A DNA stretch of 64,000 bases, from contig NZ_JAIHLQ010000025.1 of NCBI RefSeq assembly GCF_019733355.1, forward strand, positions 41,559 to 105,558. Direction: 5' to 3'. Position numbers and translations under genes: made by a program. This document shows positions 16,787 through 26,067 of this stretch, piece after piece. Numbering within the stretch: the first letter of the stretch is position 1; each line of letters opens with the position of its first letter. This DNA comes from Pseudomonas baetica. GTDB taxonomy: Bacteria > Pseudomonadota > Gammaproteobacteria > Pseudomonadales > Pseudomonadaceae. The notes under the pieces are model-generated. The model was not told the DNA's origin. It searched no databases and worked only from the letters and a program-made list of their open reading frames with translations.

Positions 16787-17980
16787 ATGACCAATCCCGA
16801 GTTTTCACCCGACATTGAAGCCATCCGCAGCATTGACGCGGTGCCCGTGATCCTCCGCATGGTCAAACACCTGACCGGCATGCGCTTCGCGGCAGTTGCT
16901 CGCGTGACTGAAAGTCATTGGGTGGCGTGCGCTGTCGACGATTCGATTGATTTCGGTCTGCAGCCTGGCGGCGAACTGGTACTCGAATCGACCATCTGCC
17001 ATGAAATCCGACAACACAAGCAGCCGGTCATCTTCGGCAAGGCCAGTGAGCACCCGGTGTTTTCGCTGCATCACACACCGAAAACCTATGGACTGGAGAG
17101 CTACATTTCCATTCCGATCGTTAAGAGCAATGGCGATTTTTTCGGGACGCTGTGTGCCATCGACTCACTTGCGGCCAATGTCGAGGAACCGGCCATTGCC
17201 CAGACGCTCACGCTGTTCGCCCAGTTGATTGCCATGAACCTCGACAGCCAACGTCACCTTCAAGCCACCAAAACCGCCTTGGACACTGCCAATGAGCTGG
17301 GCAGGTTGCGTGAGCAGTTCATCGCCGTATTGGGGCACGACCTGCGAACACCGCTGAGCGCCATTCGAATGAGCGCCGATCTGCTGGAAACCAAAACCGA
17401 AGACAAGCGCTCACTGAAATTGCTTTCGGCGATCCGCAAAAGCTCTCTTCGCATGGGCGTACTGATCGAAAACATCCTCGATTTCGCCCGGGGGCGGTTG
17501 GGTGGCGGGATTCCCGTCCAGCGAAAAGTGGTAGATGACTTGCAGCAGACACTGCTGCTGACGCTAGAAGAGGTCCAGGCGTCCCATCCGCACGCAACGC
17601 TCATTCATGCGCTGGACGTGCCGACAGGGGTTTATTGCGACGCGTTGCGCGTCAGTCAATTGCTCTCCAATCTGCTCGGCAATGCAGTCACTCATGGCTC
17701 AACCACTGCACCGATCATCCTCAACGCCTATTCAGAGAACAACGACATTGTCATTGCGCTGACCAATCAGGGCACGCCGATTCCCGATGAGTTGATGCCG
17801 CTGTTGTTCGAGCCCTTTTCACGATCCGAAGCCGGGCAGCGCTACGAAGGTTTGGGTCTAGGGCTCTATATCGCATCGCAGATTGCGTCGGCGCACAACG
17901 GCACCTTGAGCGTTACCTCGGATCTTGAATCGGGAACACGTTTTGTGGCGAGATTCCCGGCTCAGTTCAAATGGGCTTGA
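16787..17980 (+). CDS. GAF-domain sensor histidine kinase, orphan
   Basis: 397 residues with no membrane helix. Residues about 15-155 form a GAF domain (FAAVARVTESHWVACAV, ESTICHEIRQHKQPVIFG, SYISIPIVKSNGDFFGTLCAID). The dimerisation/phosphoacceptor helix has GHDLRTPLSAIRM with His184, and the ATPase domain has LLGNAVTHGS (N box), LFEPF (F box) and GLGLGLYIASQI (G2 box). The expected DxG G1 box is weak (TNQGTPIP replaces D-x-G-x-G). A cytosolic sensor of a small ligand or redox state is likely. No response regulator gene adjoins. The start at 16787 is favoured over TTG 16772. Confidence 0.9.
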   Translation: MTNPEFSPDIEAIRSIDAVPVILRMVKHLTGMRFAAVARVTESHWVACAVDDSIDFGLQPGGELVLESTICHEIRQHKQPVIFGKASEHPVFSLHHTPKTYGLESYISIPIVKSNGDFFGTLCAIDSLAANVEEPAIAQTLTLFAQLIAMNLDSQRHLQATKTALDTANELGRLREQFIAVLGHDLRTPLSAIRMSADLLETKTEDKRSLKLLSAIRKSSLRMGVLIENILDFARGRLGGGIPVQRKVVDDLQQTLLLTLEEVQASHPHATLIHALDVPTGVYCDALRVSQLLSNLLGNAVTHGSTTAPIILNAYSENNDIVIALTNQGTPIPDELMPLLFEPFSRSEAGQRYEGLGLGLYIASQIASAHNGTLSVTSDLESGTRFVARFPAQFKWA

Positions 17981-18136
17981 CCAGGCGCCAGGCGCTTACG
18001 TCGTCTGCCGGCGCATCGTCAGGATCGCAGCCCCCTGATCGATAAACAGCGGCAACAGCGCCGCCGCCGAGCGATCTGGCGCTCGAATCAGTCAATGGCT
18101 ATACCTTCTGTGCTGCTACGTCCTGCCGAGGAAACC

Positions 18137-18823
18137 ATGACTGACTGCGAACAACTCCATCGCGATGGCTATGCCCTGCTCCGACAAGCCATCCCCACCG
18201 AATGGCTGAATGAGCTTCGCAGCGTGTTCGATGCGAACGTGATGCCCTCAGATCAGTGGCCAACCCCGCGAGGCGCTCAGTGGCGCCATTCACTTTTAGA
18301 CCTTGATGCAACGATTCAGGCTGTGTGTCGCTTGCCGCCGTTGCTGGCCGTGGCAGGCGAGCTGATCGCAGAACGATTTTTCCTCGCGCAAGTGGAAGGT
18401 CGCGAACCGCTTGGGGGTAGCGGGTATCAACCCTTGCATCGCGACTTGTCGGCGCAACGGCCGGGCGACATGGTCAACGCCCTGGCTTTTTTCGACGACT
18501 ACGGCCCCGAAAATGGCGCGACGCGTATCGTCCCCGGCAGCCACCGACCTGAGTCGGAGCCGTCGCCCTTCGACTTCAATGATGAATCGCGCTCTGTGCA
18601 ACTTTCAGGCTACGCCGGTGACATTCTGGTGTTTGATGCGGATCTGGTGCACGCAGGCAGCCTGAACCTCAGCGGGGCACGCCGGCGTAGCGTTCTGATC
18701 AGCTTCCGTTCGGAGTCGTTGTATGCGTCGCATCTGCAAACCTTGAGCCTGCGAGCCGTCCGGATGGACACCCGCGAACGCTTCAAACCTTGCGGTTTGT
18801 ATTCATCCTCAGCGGGCGCCTGA
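18137..18823 (+). CDS. phytanoyl-CoA dioxygenase (PhyH) family oxygenase
   Basis: 228 residues with the Fe(II)/2-oxoglutarate jelly-roll pattern: LHRDGYALLRQAIP at the start, the metal pair in QPLHRDLS (HxD), NALAFFDDYGPENGATRIVPGSHR, and the distal histidine in VHAGSLNLSGARRRSVLISF, whose arginines suit 2-oxoglutarate binding. It should hydroxylate a small molecule in the cytoplasm; the substrate is unknown. GAGGAAACC directly precedes the ATG at 18137. It stands alone, followed by a hairpin shared with the convergent lipoprotein gene. Confidence 0.87.
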   Translation: MTDCEQLHRDGYALLRQAIPTEWLNELRSVFDANVMPSDQWPTPRGAQWRHSLLDLDATIQAVCRLPPLLAVAGELIAERFFLAQVEGREPLGGSGYQPLHRDLSAQRPGDMVNALAFFDDYGPENGATRIVPGSHRPESEPSPFDFNDESRSVQLSGYAGDILVFDADLVHAGSLNLSGARRRSVLISFRSESLYASHLQTLSLRAVRMDTRERFKPCGLYSSSAGA

Positions 18824-18844
18824 TCGACAGCACAAAACGCAAAC

Positions 18845-18879
18845 AAAAAAAGCCCCGCGACCGAATGAAGGTGCGGGGC
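18845..18879 (-). terminator. terminator of the exported-protein operon
   Basis: GCCCCGC and GCGGGGC pair with inner ACC/GGT, and seven A on the left become a U run in the minus-strand transcript. It therefore ends the minus-strand unit of the lipoprotein and its upstream neighbour. Confidence 0.82.
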
Positions 18880-18940
18880 AAAGAATTGGTTGGTTGCGGC
18901 CAACCAAAGGAGCTCTTTTACATACGGCTACCGGGCGAAA

Positions 18941-19282
18941 TCAGATGCAGTCCTGAGCGGCCCGTTCAAAAGTCGATGGCATGAAGTTCGAGGCCAGCAA
19001 GTGGCGCTCATAAAGAAACACCTTGCCGCCACTGCCGGCCTTGTAGGCTTCCAGTACGTTATCGGCCGCCACCTTGCTCGGCACCACGATCCGGTAGCTG
19101 CGCTGGGTCTGCGAGACGGTCGGGTTCAACGCACTGCCCTTCAGTTTCGGTACGACGCAATCGGCGTACTGTGCGGGCGTCTTGCTGGTCTGCAAGGTCA
19201 GGGTCGGGTCGTTCGGCGCGCTGACGCAACCACCGAGCAGCAAGGAGGCGAAGGCCATGGCTGGCACGAATAAAGAACGCAT
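18941..19282 (-). CDS. small lipoprotein, unknown function
   Basis: 113 residues. The signal MRSLFVPAMAFASLLLGGC ends in a lipobox (LLGGC), so Cys19 should be lipidated and the mature protein tethered to a membrane facing the periplasm. The mature part has TPAQYADCVVPKLKG and SYRIVVPSKVAADNVLEAYK, seen in small Pseudomonas lipoproteins without known role. AGGA eight bases before 19282 decides the start over upstream ATGs. It lies 86 bases behind another exported-protein gene in the same direction, probably one operon. Confidence 0.82.
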   Translation of the reverse strand: MRSLFVPAMAFASLLLGGCVSAPNDPTLTLQTSKTPAQYADCVVPKLKGSALNPTVSQTQRSYRIVVPSKVAADNVLEAYKAGSGGKVFLYERHLLASNFMPSTFERAAQDCI

Positions 19283-19368
19283 CGGTGTCATCCTGAAAAT
19301 AAAAGTTCGGTTCAACCGGCAACGGTCCCGCTTGACGGCGTCGCCGTTGCCAATGATGTTTTAGGTGC

Positions 19369-20007
19369 TCAGCTCGCGGACACCAAGGCCTTGAGCGAGT
19401 TGTCGAACTGCTTCAACGCGCTGAGTTGCAAGTCACGTTGTTTCTCGATCTGCGCGGCAATTTGCGGCGGCGCCTGGTTGTGTACCCAGGCTGAGGGCAG
19501 CTGTTTTTCCACAGCGCCTTCAGCTTTGCCGATGTATTGCAGGTCGGCATCGTAGAAACGTGCAGTGAAACGCGCTTCGACCAGACTGTTGCGTTGGGTC
19601 AACAAGCGGTTGAACGTGTCGAGTTTGACCACGACATCCGGACGGGCCTGTACCAAGGCATCGAGGCTGTCGTAAACGGTTACCGACAGAAACTGTTGTT
19701 GCAACGAGCTCATCAACCAGTCGATGGCCAGTTCCGGATCAGAGCTTTCGACGAAAGCTTCGCGAATCCGCGAATCGAGCGCATCTTTCGCGCCGTTGAC
19801 CGCCATGGCGTGGTAACGCTCAAGGTATTGCAGGTTGTCCCGAGTGTTTTCGCTGTACAGCACACCGACGGTTTGCGAGCGCTGCAACGTGGCACTGCTG
19901 CCGGTAATCGATTGAAAGTGACACGACCGGGCATCGTCTGCGTAGGTCGGTGCAGCGGCAGCGCTCAGCAGCAGGGCGGCCAGTACCAGTCGGGTCAACG
20001 TGTTCAT
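19369..20007 (-). CDS. exported protein, unknown function
   Basis: 212 residues with a clear cleavable signal (MNTLTRLVLAALLLSAAAAPTYADD). The mature part opens with CHFQSITGSSATLQRSQTVGVLYS and continues with a mixed alpha/beta domain (SVTVYDSLDALVQARPDVVVKLDTF, EARFTARFYDADLQYIGKAEG), a layout like small periplasmic or outer-membrane-associated proteins. No named family recognised. AAGGAA nine bases before 20007 supports this start. It is the first gene of a two-gene exported-protein unit. Confidence 0.75.
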   Translation of the reverse strand: MNTLTRLVLAALLLSAAAAPTYADDARSCHFQSITGSSATLQRSQTVGVLYSENTRDNLQYLERYHAMAVNGAKDALDSRIREAFVESSDPELAIDWLMSSLQQQFLSVTVYDSLDALVQARPDVVVKLDTFNRLLTQRNSLVEARFTARFYDADLQYIGKAEGAVEKQLPSAWVHNQAPPQIAAQIEKQRDLQLSALKQFDNSLKALVSAS

Positions 20008-20176
20008 CGCGCAAATTCCTTGAGCTGCGTGTTCGATGGAGGCGATTTTCCGCGCATTGCCGACAAAGCAGAACTTGCGTTTCTTGATGGTCACTATTAC
20101 TTCTAGCAATAGTTGCGCACCTTGCAGACTGATACACACTCAATACAAATAGAAAAACATGAATGAGGAGTCCTCC

Positions 20177-20425
20177 TTGAGAACGTTTGACCTGATCCGC
20201 GACGCCGTTCTACACGACTTTCGCGAGCGAGTGGCCGAATACCTGGTCCAGTACGAAACCGTATTGCTGGATAGAACCATCTCCGATCAGCAGTACATCC
20301 GCGATACCGCCCATCAGTTGCGCGGTTACCTGCGCGGCCTGAACACCACACGGGTATTGGGCATGGCGGATTGGGAAGAACTGGATCGACGGATTGTCGA
20401 TACGTGGCTCGCTCCCGAGCAATGA
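20177..20425 (+). CDS. small hypothetical protein with probable TTG start
   Basis: 82 residues, charged and helical (FDLIRDAVLHDFRERVAEYLVQYETVLLD, YIRDTAHQLRGYLRGLNTTRVLGMADWEELDRRIV). The in-frame ATG at 20159 has no ribosome site, while TTG at 20177 is preceded by GAGGAG at six bases, so the TTG start is preferred; the GAGGAG would be coding if translation began at 20159. Divergent from the exported-protein genes. No family recognised. Confidence 0.62.
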   Translation: MRTFDLIRDAVLHDFRERVAEYLVQYETVLLDRTISDQQYIRDTAHQLRGYLRGLNTTRVLGMADWEELDRRIVDTWLAPEQ

Positions 20426-20560
20426 CCTCCGGTGCCGATGCGCTGCACATCAATACGCGTTCGGCGAAAACGGCCCTAACGCTTACAATCGCCCATCTGA
20501 CAGGCCTTGCAAGAAATGCCTGCGTCTGACCGGACTCACCACGCCAGGATGACCAACCCC

Positions 20561-21055
20561 ATGTCCAGCCTCGACACCTCCCTGCAAGACAGCGCCGCGC
20601 CTGAAGGCGTTTGCTACGGCTGCGGCGGCCGCAATCCGCACGGGTTGCACATCAAAAGCCACTGGCATGAAGACGGCGTGCATGTCCTCGCCGAGCATGT
20701 ACCGGACGCCAAATACTGTGGTTGGCCGGACCTGGTCTACGGCGGTTTGATCGCGATGCTGGTCGACTGCCATTCCAACTGGACGGCAATGGCCTATCAC
20801 TACCGTGCGGAAAACCGCGAGCCCGGCACCCTGCCCCGCATTGACTGCGTGACCGGCAATCTCGGCATCAAGTTCATCAAACCGACGCCGATGGGCATCG
20901 CGCTGACCTTACGGGCAAAAGTCGAAGGCGAAGTCGGGCGCAAGACCCGGGTGATCTGCGAGGTGTTTGCGGGGGAGGTGCTGACAGCGGTGGGTGACTC
21001 GGTGTTTGTGCGGGTTGATACGGGGCAACTGGCCGACGCAGCACATGGTCGCTAA
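20561..21055 (+). CDS. PaaI-family (hotdog fold) thioesterase
   Basis: 164 residues with CYGCGGRNPHGLHIKS near the N-terminus, a Cys-rich start typical of one hotdog subgroup, then the catalytic region GWPDLVYGGLIAMLVDCHSNWTAMAY and the strands LGIKFIKPTPMGIALTLRAKVEGEVGRKTRVICEVFAG. It should hydrolyse an acyl-CoA or related thioester in the cytoplasm. The start at 20561 follows AGGA at eleven bases; ATG 20549 overlaps that ribosome site and is less likely. Substrate unknown. Confidence 0.87.
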   Translation: MSSLDTSLQDSAAPEGVCYGCGGRNPHGLHIKSHWHEDGVHVLAEHVPDAKYCGWPDLVYGGLIAMLVDCHSNWTAMAYHYRAENREPGTLPRIDCVTGNLGIKFIKPTPMGIALTLRAKVEGEVGRKTRVICEVFAGEVLTAVGDSVFVRVDTGQLADAAHGR

Positions 21056-21165
21056 GTATTGGCGGCTGAAAGAAGTGCCGATGCGTATGAAAGCGCAAGT
21101 GAACCTTTTCCTGCGCGCAATCGGCGGTGGCGACCTTGAATTAAAGTGACCTGATCAGACCGTCA

Positions 21166-21201
21166 ACCTGTGGCAAGGAAGCTTGCTCCCTCGCCACAGG
21201 T
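21166..21201. repeat. REP-like palindrome
   Basis: ACCTGTGGC and GCCACAGGT frame the core AAGGAAGCTTGCTCCCTC. This is the common intergenic palindrome of fluorescent pseudomonads. It lies between the convergent thioesterase and ycaO genes and can act as the 3' hairpin of both. Confidence 0.75.
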
Positions 21202-21224
21202 CATCACGGCCACGATTTACAGGA

Positions 21225-23420
21225 TCAACCCTTCACATTTGCCCGCGCCGAATGCAGCTTCCTGTAGCTCTCGATCAGGCGCAAATGCCGATCCAGGCCT
21301 TCCAGTTTCATACTGGTTGGCGTCAGACCATAAAAGCGCACGCTGCCGTTTACCGAACCGATCGCCGCGTCCATCCGCTCGTTACCGAACATACGGCGGA
21401 AGTTGGCTTCGTAATCGGCCAGTTCCAGGTCTTCGTCGAGTTCCATTTCCAGCACCACGTTCACGGCTTGATAAAACAGGCCGCGCTCAACGGTGTTGTC
21501 GTTGTATTGCAGGAAGGCTTCGACCAGATCTTTGGCCTGATCAAACTTCTGCAAGGCGAGGTAGATCAGCAGGCGCAGTTCAAGAATCGTCAGCTTGCCC
21601 CACGGCGTGTTGTCGTCGAACTCGATGCCGATCAGCGTGGTGATATCGGTGTAGTCGTCCAGCTCGCTTTTTTCCAGGCCCGTCGCCAGGTTTCGCAGAC
21701 CGACTTTGCTCAGGTTGTGCAAGTTGAGGATATCGGCGCGAAATTGCAGCGCTTTGTTGGTGTTATCCCAGATCAGGTCTTCGACCGGATAGATTTCCGA
21801 GTAGCCCGGCACCAGGATGCGGCAGGCCTTGGCGCCAATGTGCTCGTAGACCGCCATGTAGGCTTCTTTGCCCATGTCTTGGAGGATGCCGAACAGTGTG
21901 GCGGCTTCTTCGCCATTGGAGTCTTCACCTTGGCCGCAGAAGTCCCACTCGACGAATTCGAAGTCCGGTTTGGCGCTGAAAAACCGCCACGACACCACAC
22001 CGCTTGAGTCAATGAAATGCTCGACGAAGTTGTTCGGCTCCGTCACGGCCTGACCCGAGAAGGTCGGCTGCGGCAGGTCGTTCAGGCCTTCGAAGCTGCG
22101 CCCTTGCAGCAATTCGGTCAGGCTGCGCTCCAGCGCGATTTCAAGGCTCGGGTGCGCGCCAAACGAAGCGAACACGCCGCCGGTGCGCGGGTTCATCAGG
22201 GTGACGCACATCACCGGGAATTCACCGCCCAGCGACGCATCCTTGACCAGCACCGGGAAACCCTGCTCTTCCAGTGCCTTGATACCGGCCAGAATGCTTG
22301 GGTATTTCTCCAGCACGTCCTGCGGTACATCCGGCAGCGCCATTTCGCCTTCGAGGATTTCGCGCTTGACGGCGCGCTCAAAGATTTCCGACAGGCACTG
22401 CACTTGCGCTTCAGCCAAGGTGTTGCCGGCGCTCATGCCGTTGCTGAGGAACAGGTTTTCAATCAGGTTGGACGGGAAGTACACCACTTCATTGTCCGAC
22501 TGGCGTACAAACGGCAGCGAGCATATGCCGCGCTGAGTGTTGCCGGAGTTTGTGTCGATCAGGTTCGAACCACGCAACTCGCCATCGCGGTTGTAGATCT
22601 CGAGGCAGTAGGGGTCGAGGATTTCACTCGGCAGTTCGTCTTTCGGGCCAGGCTTGAACCAGCGTTCGTCCGGGTAATGCACAAATGGCGCATTGGCGAT
22701 TTCTTCGCCCCAGAACTGATCGTTGTAGAAGAAGTTGCAGTTCAGGCGTTCGATGAACTCGCCCAGTGCCGAGGCCAGTGCGCCTTCTTTGGTCGCGCCC
22801 TTGCCATTGGTGAAACACATCGGTGACTGTGCATCGCGAATGTGCAGCGACCAGACGTTGGGAACGATGTTGCGCCACGAAGCGATTTCAATCTTCATGC
22901 CCAGGTCGGCGAGGATCCCCGACATGTTGGCGATGGTCTGCTCCAGCGGCAGGTCCTTGCCGGCAATGTAAGTGCCTGCCTGCGAATCCGACATCGGCAT
23001 CAGCAATGCCTGAGCATCGGCATCGAGGCTTTCGACCTCTTCGATGATGAACTCGGGACCGGTCTGTACGACTTTCTTCACCGTGCAACGGTCGATCGAG
23101 CGCAGGATGCCCTGGCGATCCTTGTCGGAGATGTCCGCCGGCAATTCAACCTGGATCTTGAAGATCTGGTTGTAGCGGTTTTCGGGGTCGACGATGTTGT
23201 TCTGCGACAGGCGAATGTTATCGGTAGGAATGTTGCGGGTGTCGCAGTACAACTTCACAAAGTAAGCCGCGCACAGGGCCGACGACGCGAGGAAGTAGTC
23301 AAACGGCCCCGGTGCCGAGCCATCGCCCTTGTAGCGAATGGGCTGATCGGCGATCACCGTGAAGTCGTCGAACTTGGCTTCAAGTCGAAGGTTGTCGAGA
23401 AAGTTGACCTTGATTTCCAT
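21225..23420 (-). CDS. OsmC-YcaO fusion protein
   Basis: A 731-residue protein. The first 130 residues are an OsmC-like domain (DQPIRYKGDGSAPGPFDYFLASSALCAAYFVKLYC, IDRCTVKKVVQTGPEFIIE). Next comes a YcaO domain similar to E. coli YcaO (GKDLPLEQTIANMSGILADLGMKIEIASWRN, TNGKGATKEGALASALGEFIERLNCNF with ATP-binding Glu/Arg residues, NGMSAGNTLAEAQVQCLSEIFERAVKREI), and a C-terminal helical part (LTILELRLLIYLALQKFDQAKDLVEAFL). YcaO proteins activate amide backbones with ATP; E. coli YcaO helps RimO methylthiolate ribosomal protein S12. The role of the OsmC domain is not established. Confidence 0.93.
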   Translation of the reverse strand: MEIKVNFLDNLRLEAKFDDFTVIADQPIRYKGDGSAPGPFDYFLASSALCAAYFVKLYCDTRNIPTDNIRLSQNNIVDPENRYNQIFKIQVELPADISDKDRQGILRSIDRCTVKKVVQTGPEFIIEEVESLDADAQALLMPMSDSQAGTYIAGKDLPLEQTIANMSGILADLGMKIEIASWRNIVPNVWSLHIRDAQSPMCFTNGKGATKEGALASALGEFIERLNCNFFYNDQFWGEEIANAPFVHYPDERWFKPGPKDELPSEILDPYCLEIYNRDGELRGSNLIDTNSGNTQRGICSLPFVRQSDNEVVYFPSNLIENLFLSNGMSAGNTLAEAQVQCLSEIFERAVKREILEGEMALPDVPQDVLEKYPSILAGIKALEEQGFPVLVKDASLGGEFPVMCVTLMNPRTGGVFASFGAHPSLEIALERSLTELLQGRSFEGLNDLPQPTFSGQAVTEPNNFVEHFIDSSGVVSWRFFSAKPDFEFVEWDFCGQGEDSNGEEAATLFGILQDMGKEAYMAVYEHIGAKACRILVPGYSEIYPVEDLIWDNTNKALQFRADILNLHNLSKVGLRNLATGLEKSELDDYTDITTLIGIEFDDNTPWGKLTILELRLLIYLALQKFDQAKDLVEAFLQYNDNTVERGLFYQAVNVVLEMELDEDLELADYEANFRRMFGNERMDAAIGSVNGSVRFYGLTPTSMKLEGLDRHLRLIESYRKLHSARANVKG

Positions 23421-23523
23421 GCGGGATTACCAGAATACGGCTAAACGAATGGCGGCCATTATCCGGTTTTTGAGCGGGAAGTCTTGTGCTTTCGGGAGTG
23501 GCCGCTGGGTGGTGCCACCCAGT

Positions 23524-23742
23524 CTATTGGCCTTGTGCCCGGCCTATGCCCTTGGTGAATACGCTGCCCGCATCCCGAACCAACTGCCGCCACTCGGTGC
23601 TGCTGATCAGTCCTTGTGCCTCCATCTTATCGGCGGCCTTGAGCAGCTCGTCGTACTGCTGCTCCGGGTCCATCTGCGAGTTCGCCTGAGTCGCCAGTTC
23701 GCGCCATGCTGACAGTAATTCTTTCTTTCGCTGCTCGAACAT
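23524..23742 (-). CDS. small hypothetical protein
   Basis: 72 residues, helical and charged (FEQRKKELLSAWRELATQANSQMDPEQQYDELLKAADKMEAQGLISSTEWRQLV). The ATG at 23742 fits the change from low-complexity to protein-like sequence; the open frame from 23871 is longer than convincing. It lies upstream of the OsmC-YcaO gene in the same direction with about 100 bases between. No family recognised. Confidence 0.6.
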   Translation of the reverse strand: MFEQRKKELLSAWRELATQANSQMDPEQQYDELLKAADKMEAQGLISSTEWRQLVRDAGSVFTKGIGRAQGQ

Positions 23743-23908
23743 TGGGTGATCTCGTTTGGGACTTCCTAGATAGAAACAAGGGACATCCGCCGGTTCAGCG
23801 CAGTCGACGGGCGGCGGCCTGGGCAAAAACCGAATCGCCATGTGTTTCCTTCGTTCTTTCTTGCGTCGCACTGTTCATTGCCCGTTTCTCTTTGCTGGAG
23901 TCCTCTCG

Positions 23909-26035
23909 ATGCCCTCGCCTAAATCCCTGCCCACTGCCCTGCTGAGCCTGGCCCTCGCCTGCCCGGCCATGGCCGAGACTCAAGGCATCGAGTTGGGACA
24001 GGTACTGATTTCGGCAGAGGATCGCAGCGCTACGCACGCTTCTGTTGAAGACGCCAAGGCCCGCTTGGAGCAGGTGCCCGGCGGCACCAACGTGGTCGAC
24101 ATGCGTCAACCGTTGCAAGGTCGTGTGGCGAGCAATCAGGATGTGCTGGCTTATCAGCCGGGGGTTTACGCGCAGTCGGCGGGCAATGAAGGCGTGAAAA
24201 TTTCCATCCGTGGCTCGGGCATTAACCGCGCACCGGGCGCCCATGCGTCGGGGCTGTACACGATGCTCGACGGCCTGCCACTCACCGGCCCCGGCGGCAC
24301 ACCGTACGAATTGCTCGAACCGTTGTGGGTCGACCATGTGCAAGTGCTGCGCGGGGCCAACGGTTTTGATCGTGGTTCGCTGGCGCTGGGCGGTGCCATC
24401 GATTACGTCAGCCACACCGGCTACGACGCGCCGACACTGCAAGTGCGTTACGCCACCGGTAGCCATGGCTATCAGCAGCGTCAGGTCAGTTCCGGACAAG
24501 TGCTGGGCGACTTCGATTACTACCTGTCGCTGACCGACTCAAACGCCGACGGCTATCAGGATCACACCGCCAGCGAGAGCAAAGGCGTGATCGCCAACGT
24601 CGGTTATCGCTTCAACCCGAACCTGGAAACGCGGTTCTACATCCGCTACCGCGAGACCGACAACGACCTCGCCGGGCGCGTGACCAAGCACGCCATCGAA
24701 CACGATCCACGCTCGGCCAACCCGGCTTACGTGTCCCGCGACGACAGCCGCAAGCAGCCGGGCAGCACCTTCATCGGCAACAAAACCACGTTCTACATCG
24801 ACGACGATTCGAGCATCCAGACCGGTCTCGTCTACCACGATTACCCAATGGACCTGCGCGAAGGCCCCAACCGCCTGAAGGTCGCCTACACCGACGTCAG
24901 CGGCACCTTCGACTACAAGCGCCGCGACACCCTGTTTGGCATGGAAAGCCGCAGCAACGTTGGCCTGCGCGTGACCAAACACCTGCCCAACGACGGCGCC
25001 AGTGAATTTGTACGAATCCCCACCGGTAATACGGCCCACTACGTGCCCGGCACGCGCATGCGCAACTTCACTTATCAGGGTTCGGACACCGTTCTGCATG
25101 TTGGCAACGACCTGGAAATCGCCGACGACCTGTGGCTGACCACCGGCCTCGCCGCCATCTACACCCGTCGCGAAAGTGCCGTCACCTACCCCGAAGGGGG
25201 TGGCAAAACCAGCATGAACGACTGGGACTACGCCCCGCGCCTCGGGCTGCGTTACCAGATCACGCCTGAGGTGCAAGTGTTCGGCAACCTCAGTCGCTCA
25301 GTCGAGGCGCCGCACCCGTGGTCGCTGATCTACAGCTCCAACGTGCGCTTCCCGGCGGGTAACGGCGCCGCCACCGGCACCCAGAAAGACCCGATCAAAC
25401 TGCAAAACCAGACCGCCACCACCCTGGAACTCGGCGGACGCGGCGACAGCGTCCTCGGCGAATGGAGCCTGGCTTGGTACTACGCGCAAGTGCGCCACGA
25501 ATTGCTGTCGGTGCTGCCGGACGCCAACGCGGTAACGCCTTACGAACTCAATGCCAGCCCGACCATCCACCAAGGCGTCGAAGCCAGCCTTGACAGCAAA
25601 CTCTGGTCAGCCGCCGATGGCCGACAGTTGAGCCTGCGTCAGGCGTACACCTTCAGCGACTTCCACTATCGCGATGATGATCGTTTTGGCGACAACCGCT
25701 TGCCGGGGCTGCCGATGCACTACTACCAAGGGGCGTTGCGTTACGACTGGCCGCAGGGGTTCTTCGCTGCTGTGAATACGCAACTGGTGTCAAAAGTAGC
25801 GGTGGATTACGCCAACAGCTACTACGCCGATCCGTATGCGCTGTTTGGCGCGACTGTGGGTTACAACGCGCCGAAGGGTGACTGGCAGACTTGGGTGGAT
25901 ATGCGCAATCTGACCAACAAGCGCTATGCGGCGACGGTCACGCCGGGGTTTGACGACAAAGGGCTGGATGCTGCGCGGTCGACGCCGGGTGAAGGGATGG
26001 GGGTTTATGTCGGGGTTTCGTGGAGTTTGCTCTGA
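23909..26035 (+). CDS. TonB-dependent outer-membrane receptor
   Basis: 708 residues with a signal peptide ending PAMAE, a plug domain (VRRLE-type region GGTNVVDMRQPLQG, QDVLAYQPGVYAQSAGNEGVKISIRGSGI, DGLPLTGPGGTPYELLEPLWVDHVQVLRGANGFDRGSLALGGAIDYVS) and a long beta-barrel ending in GVYVGVSWSLL with the terminal hydrophobic residue. It imports a chelate such as a siderophore or another scarce nutrient through TonB. No extracytoplasmic signalling extension is present, and no sigma/anti-sigma pair adjoins. GGAG eight bases before 23909 decides the start. Ligand unknown. Confidence 0.93.
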   Translation: MPSPKSLPTALLSLALACPAMAETQGIELGQVLISAEDRSATHASVEDAKARLEQVPGGTNVVDMRQPLQGRVASNQDVLAYQPGVYAQSAGNEGVKISIRGSGINRAPGAHASGLYTMLDGLPLTGPGGTPYELLEPLWVDHVQVLRGANGFDRGSLALGGAIDYVSHTGYDAPTLQVRYATGSHGYQQRQVSSGQVLGDFDYYLSLTDSNADGYQDHTASESKGVIANVGYRFNPNLETRFYIRYRETDNDLAGRVTKHAIEHDPRSANPAYVSRDDSRKQPGSTFIGNKTTFYIDDDSSIQTGLVYHDYPMDLREGPNRLKVAYTDVSGTFDYKRRDTLFGMESRSNVGLRVTKHLPNDGASEFVRIPTGNTAHYVPGTRMRNFTYQGSDTVLHVGNDLEIADDLWLTTGLAAIYTRRESAVTYPEGGGKTSMNDWDYAPRLGLRYQITPEVQVFGNLSRSVEAPHPWSLIYSSNVRFPAGNGAATGTQKDPIKLQNQTATTLELGGRGDSVLGEWSLAWYYAQVRHELLSVLPDANAVTPYELNASPTIHQGVEASLDSKLWSAADGRQLSLRQAYTFSDFHYRDDDRFGDNRLPGLPMHYYQGALRYDWPQGFFAAVNTQLVSKVAVDYANSYYADPYALFGATVGYNAPKGDWQTWVDMRNLTNKRYAATVTPGFDDKGLDAARSTPGEGMGVYVGVSWSLL

Positions 26036-26067
26036 AGCCAATCAGCGGACTGATGAGTGAGGTGCGG

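Noticed and set aside
17981..18136. Minus-strand string reading like the start of a NUDIX domain (AAALLPLFIDQGAAILTMRR)
   Set aside because: Too short, no start codon or NUDIX box; chance or very old debris cannot be told apart.
21183..22007. Plus-strand open frame opposite the OsmC-YcaO gene
   Set aside because: No ribosome site and a composition typical of antisense frames; the minus-strand gene has strong family motifs throughout.
24539..25276. Minus-strand open frame inside the TonB receptor gene
   Set aside because: Antisense to a complete receptor gene, Val/Gly/Ala-rich and without family resemblance.
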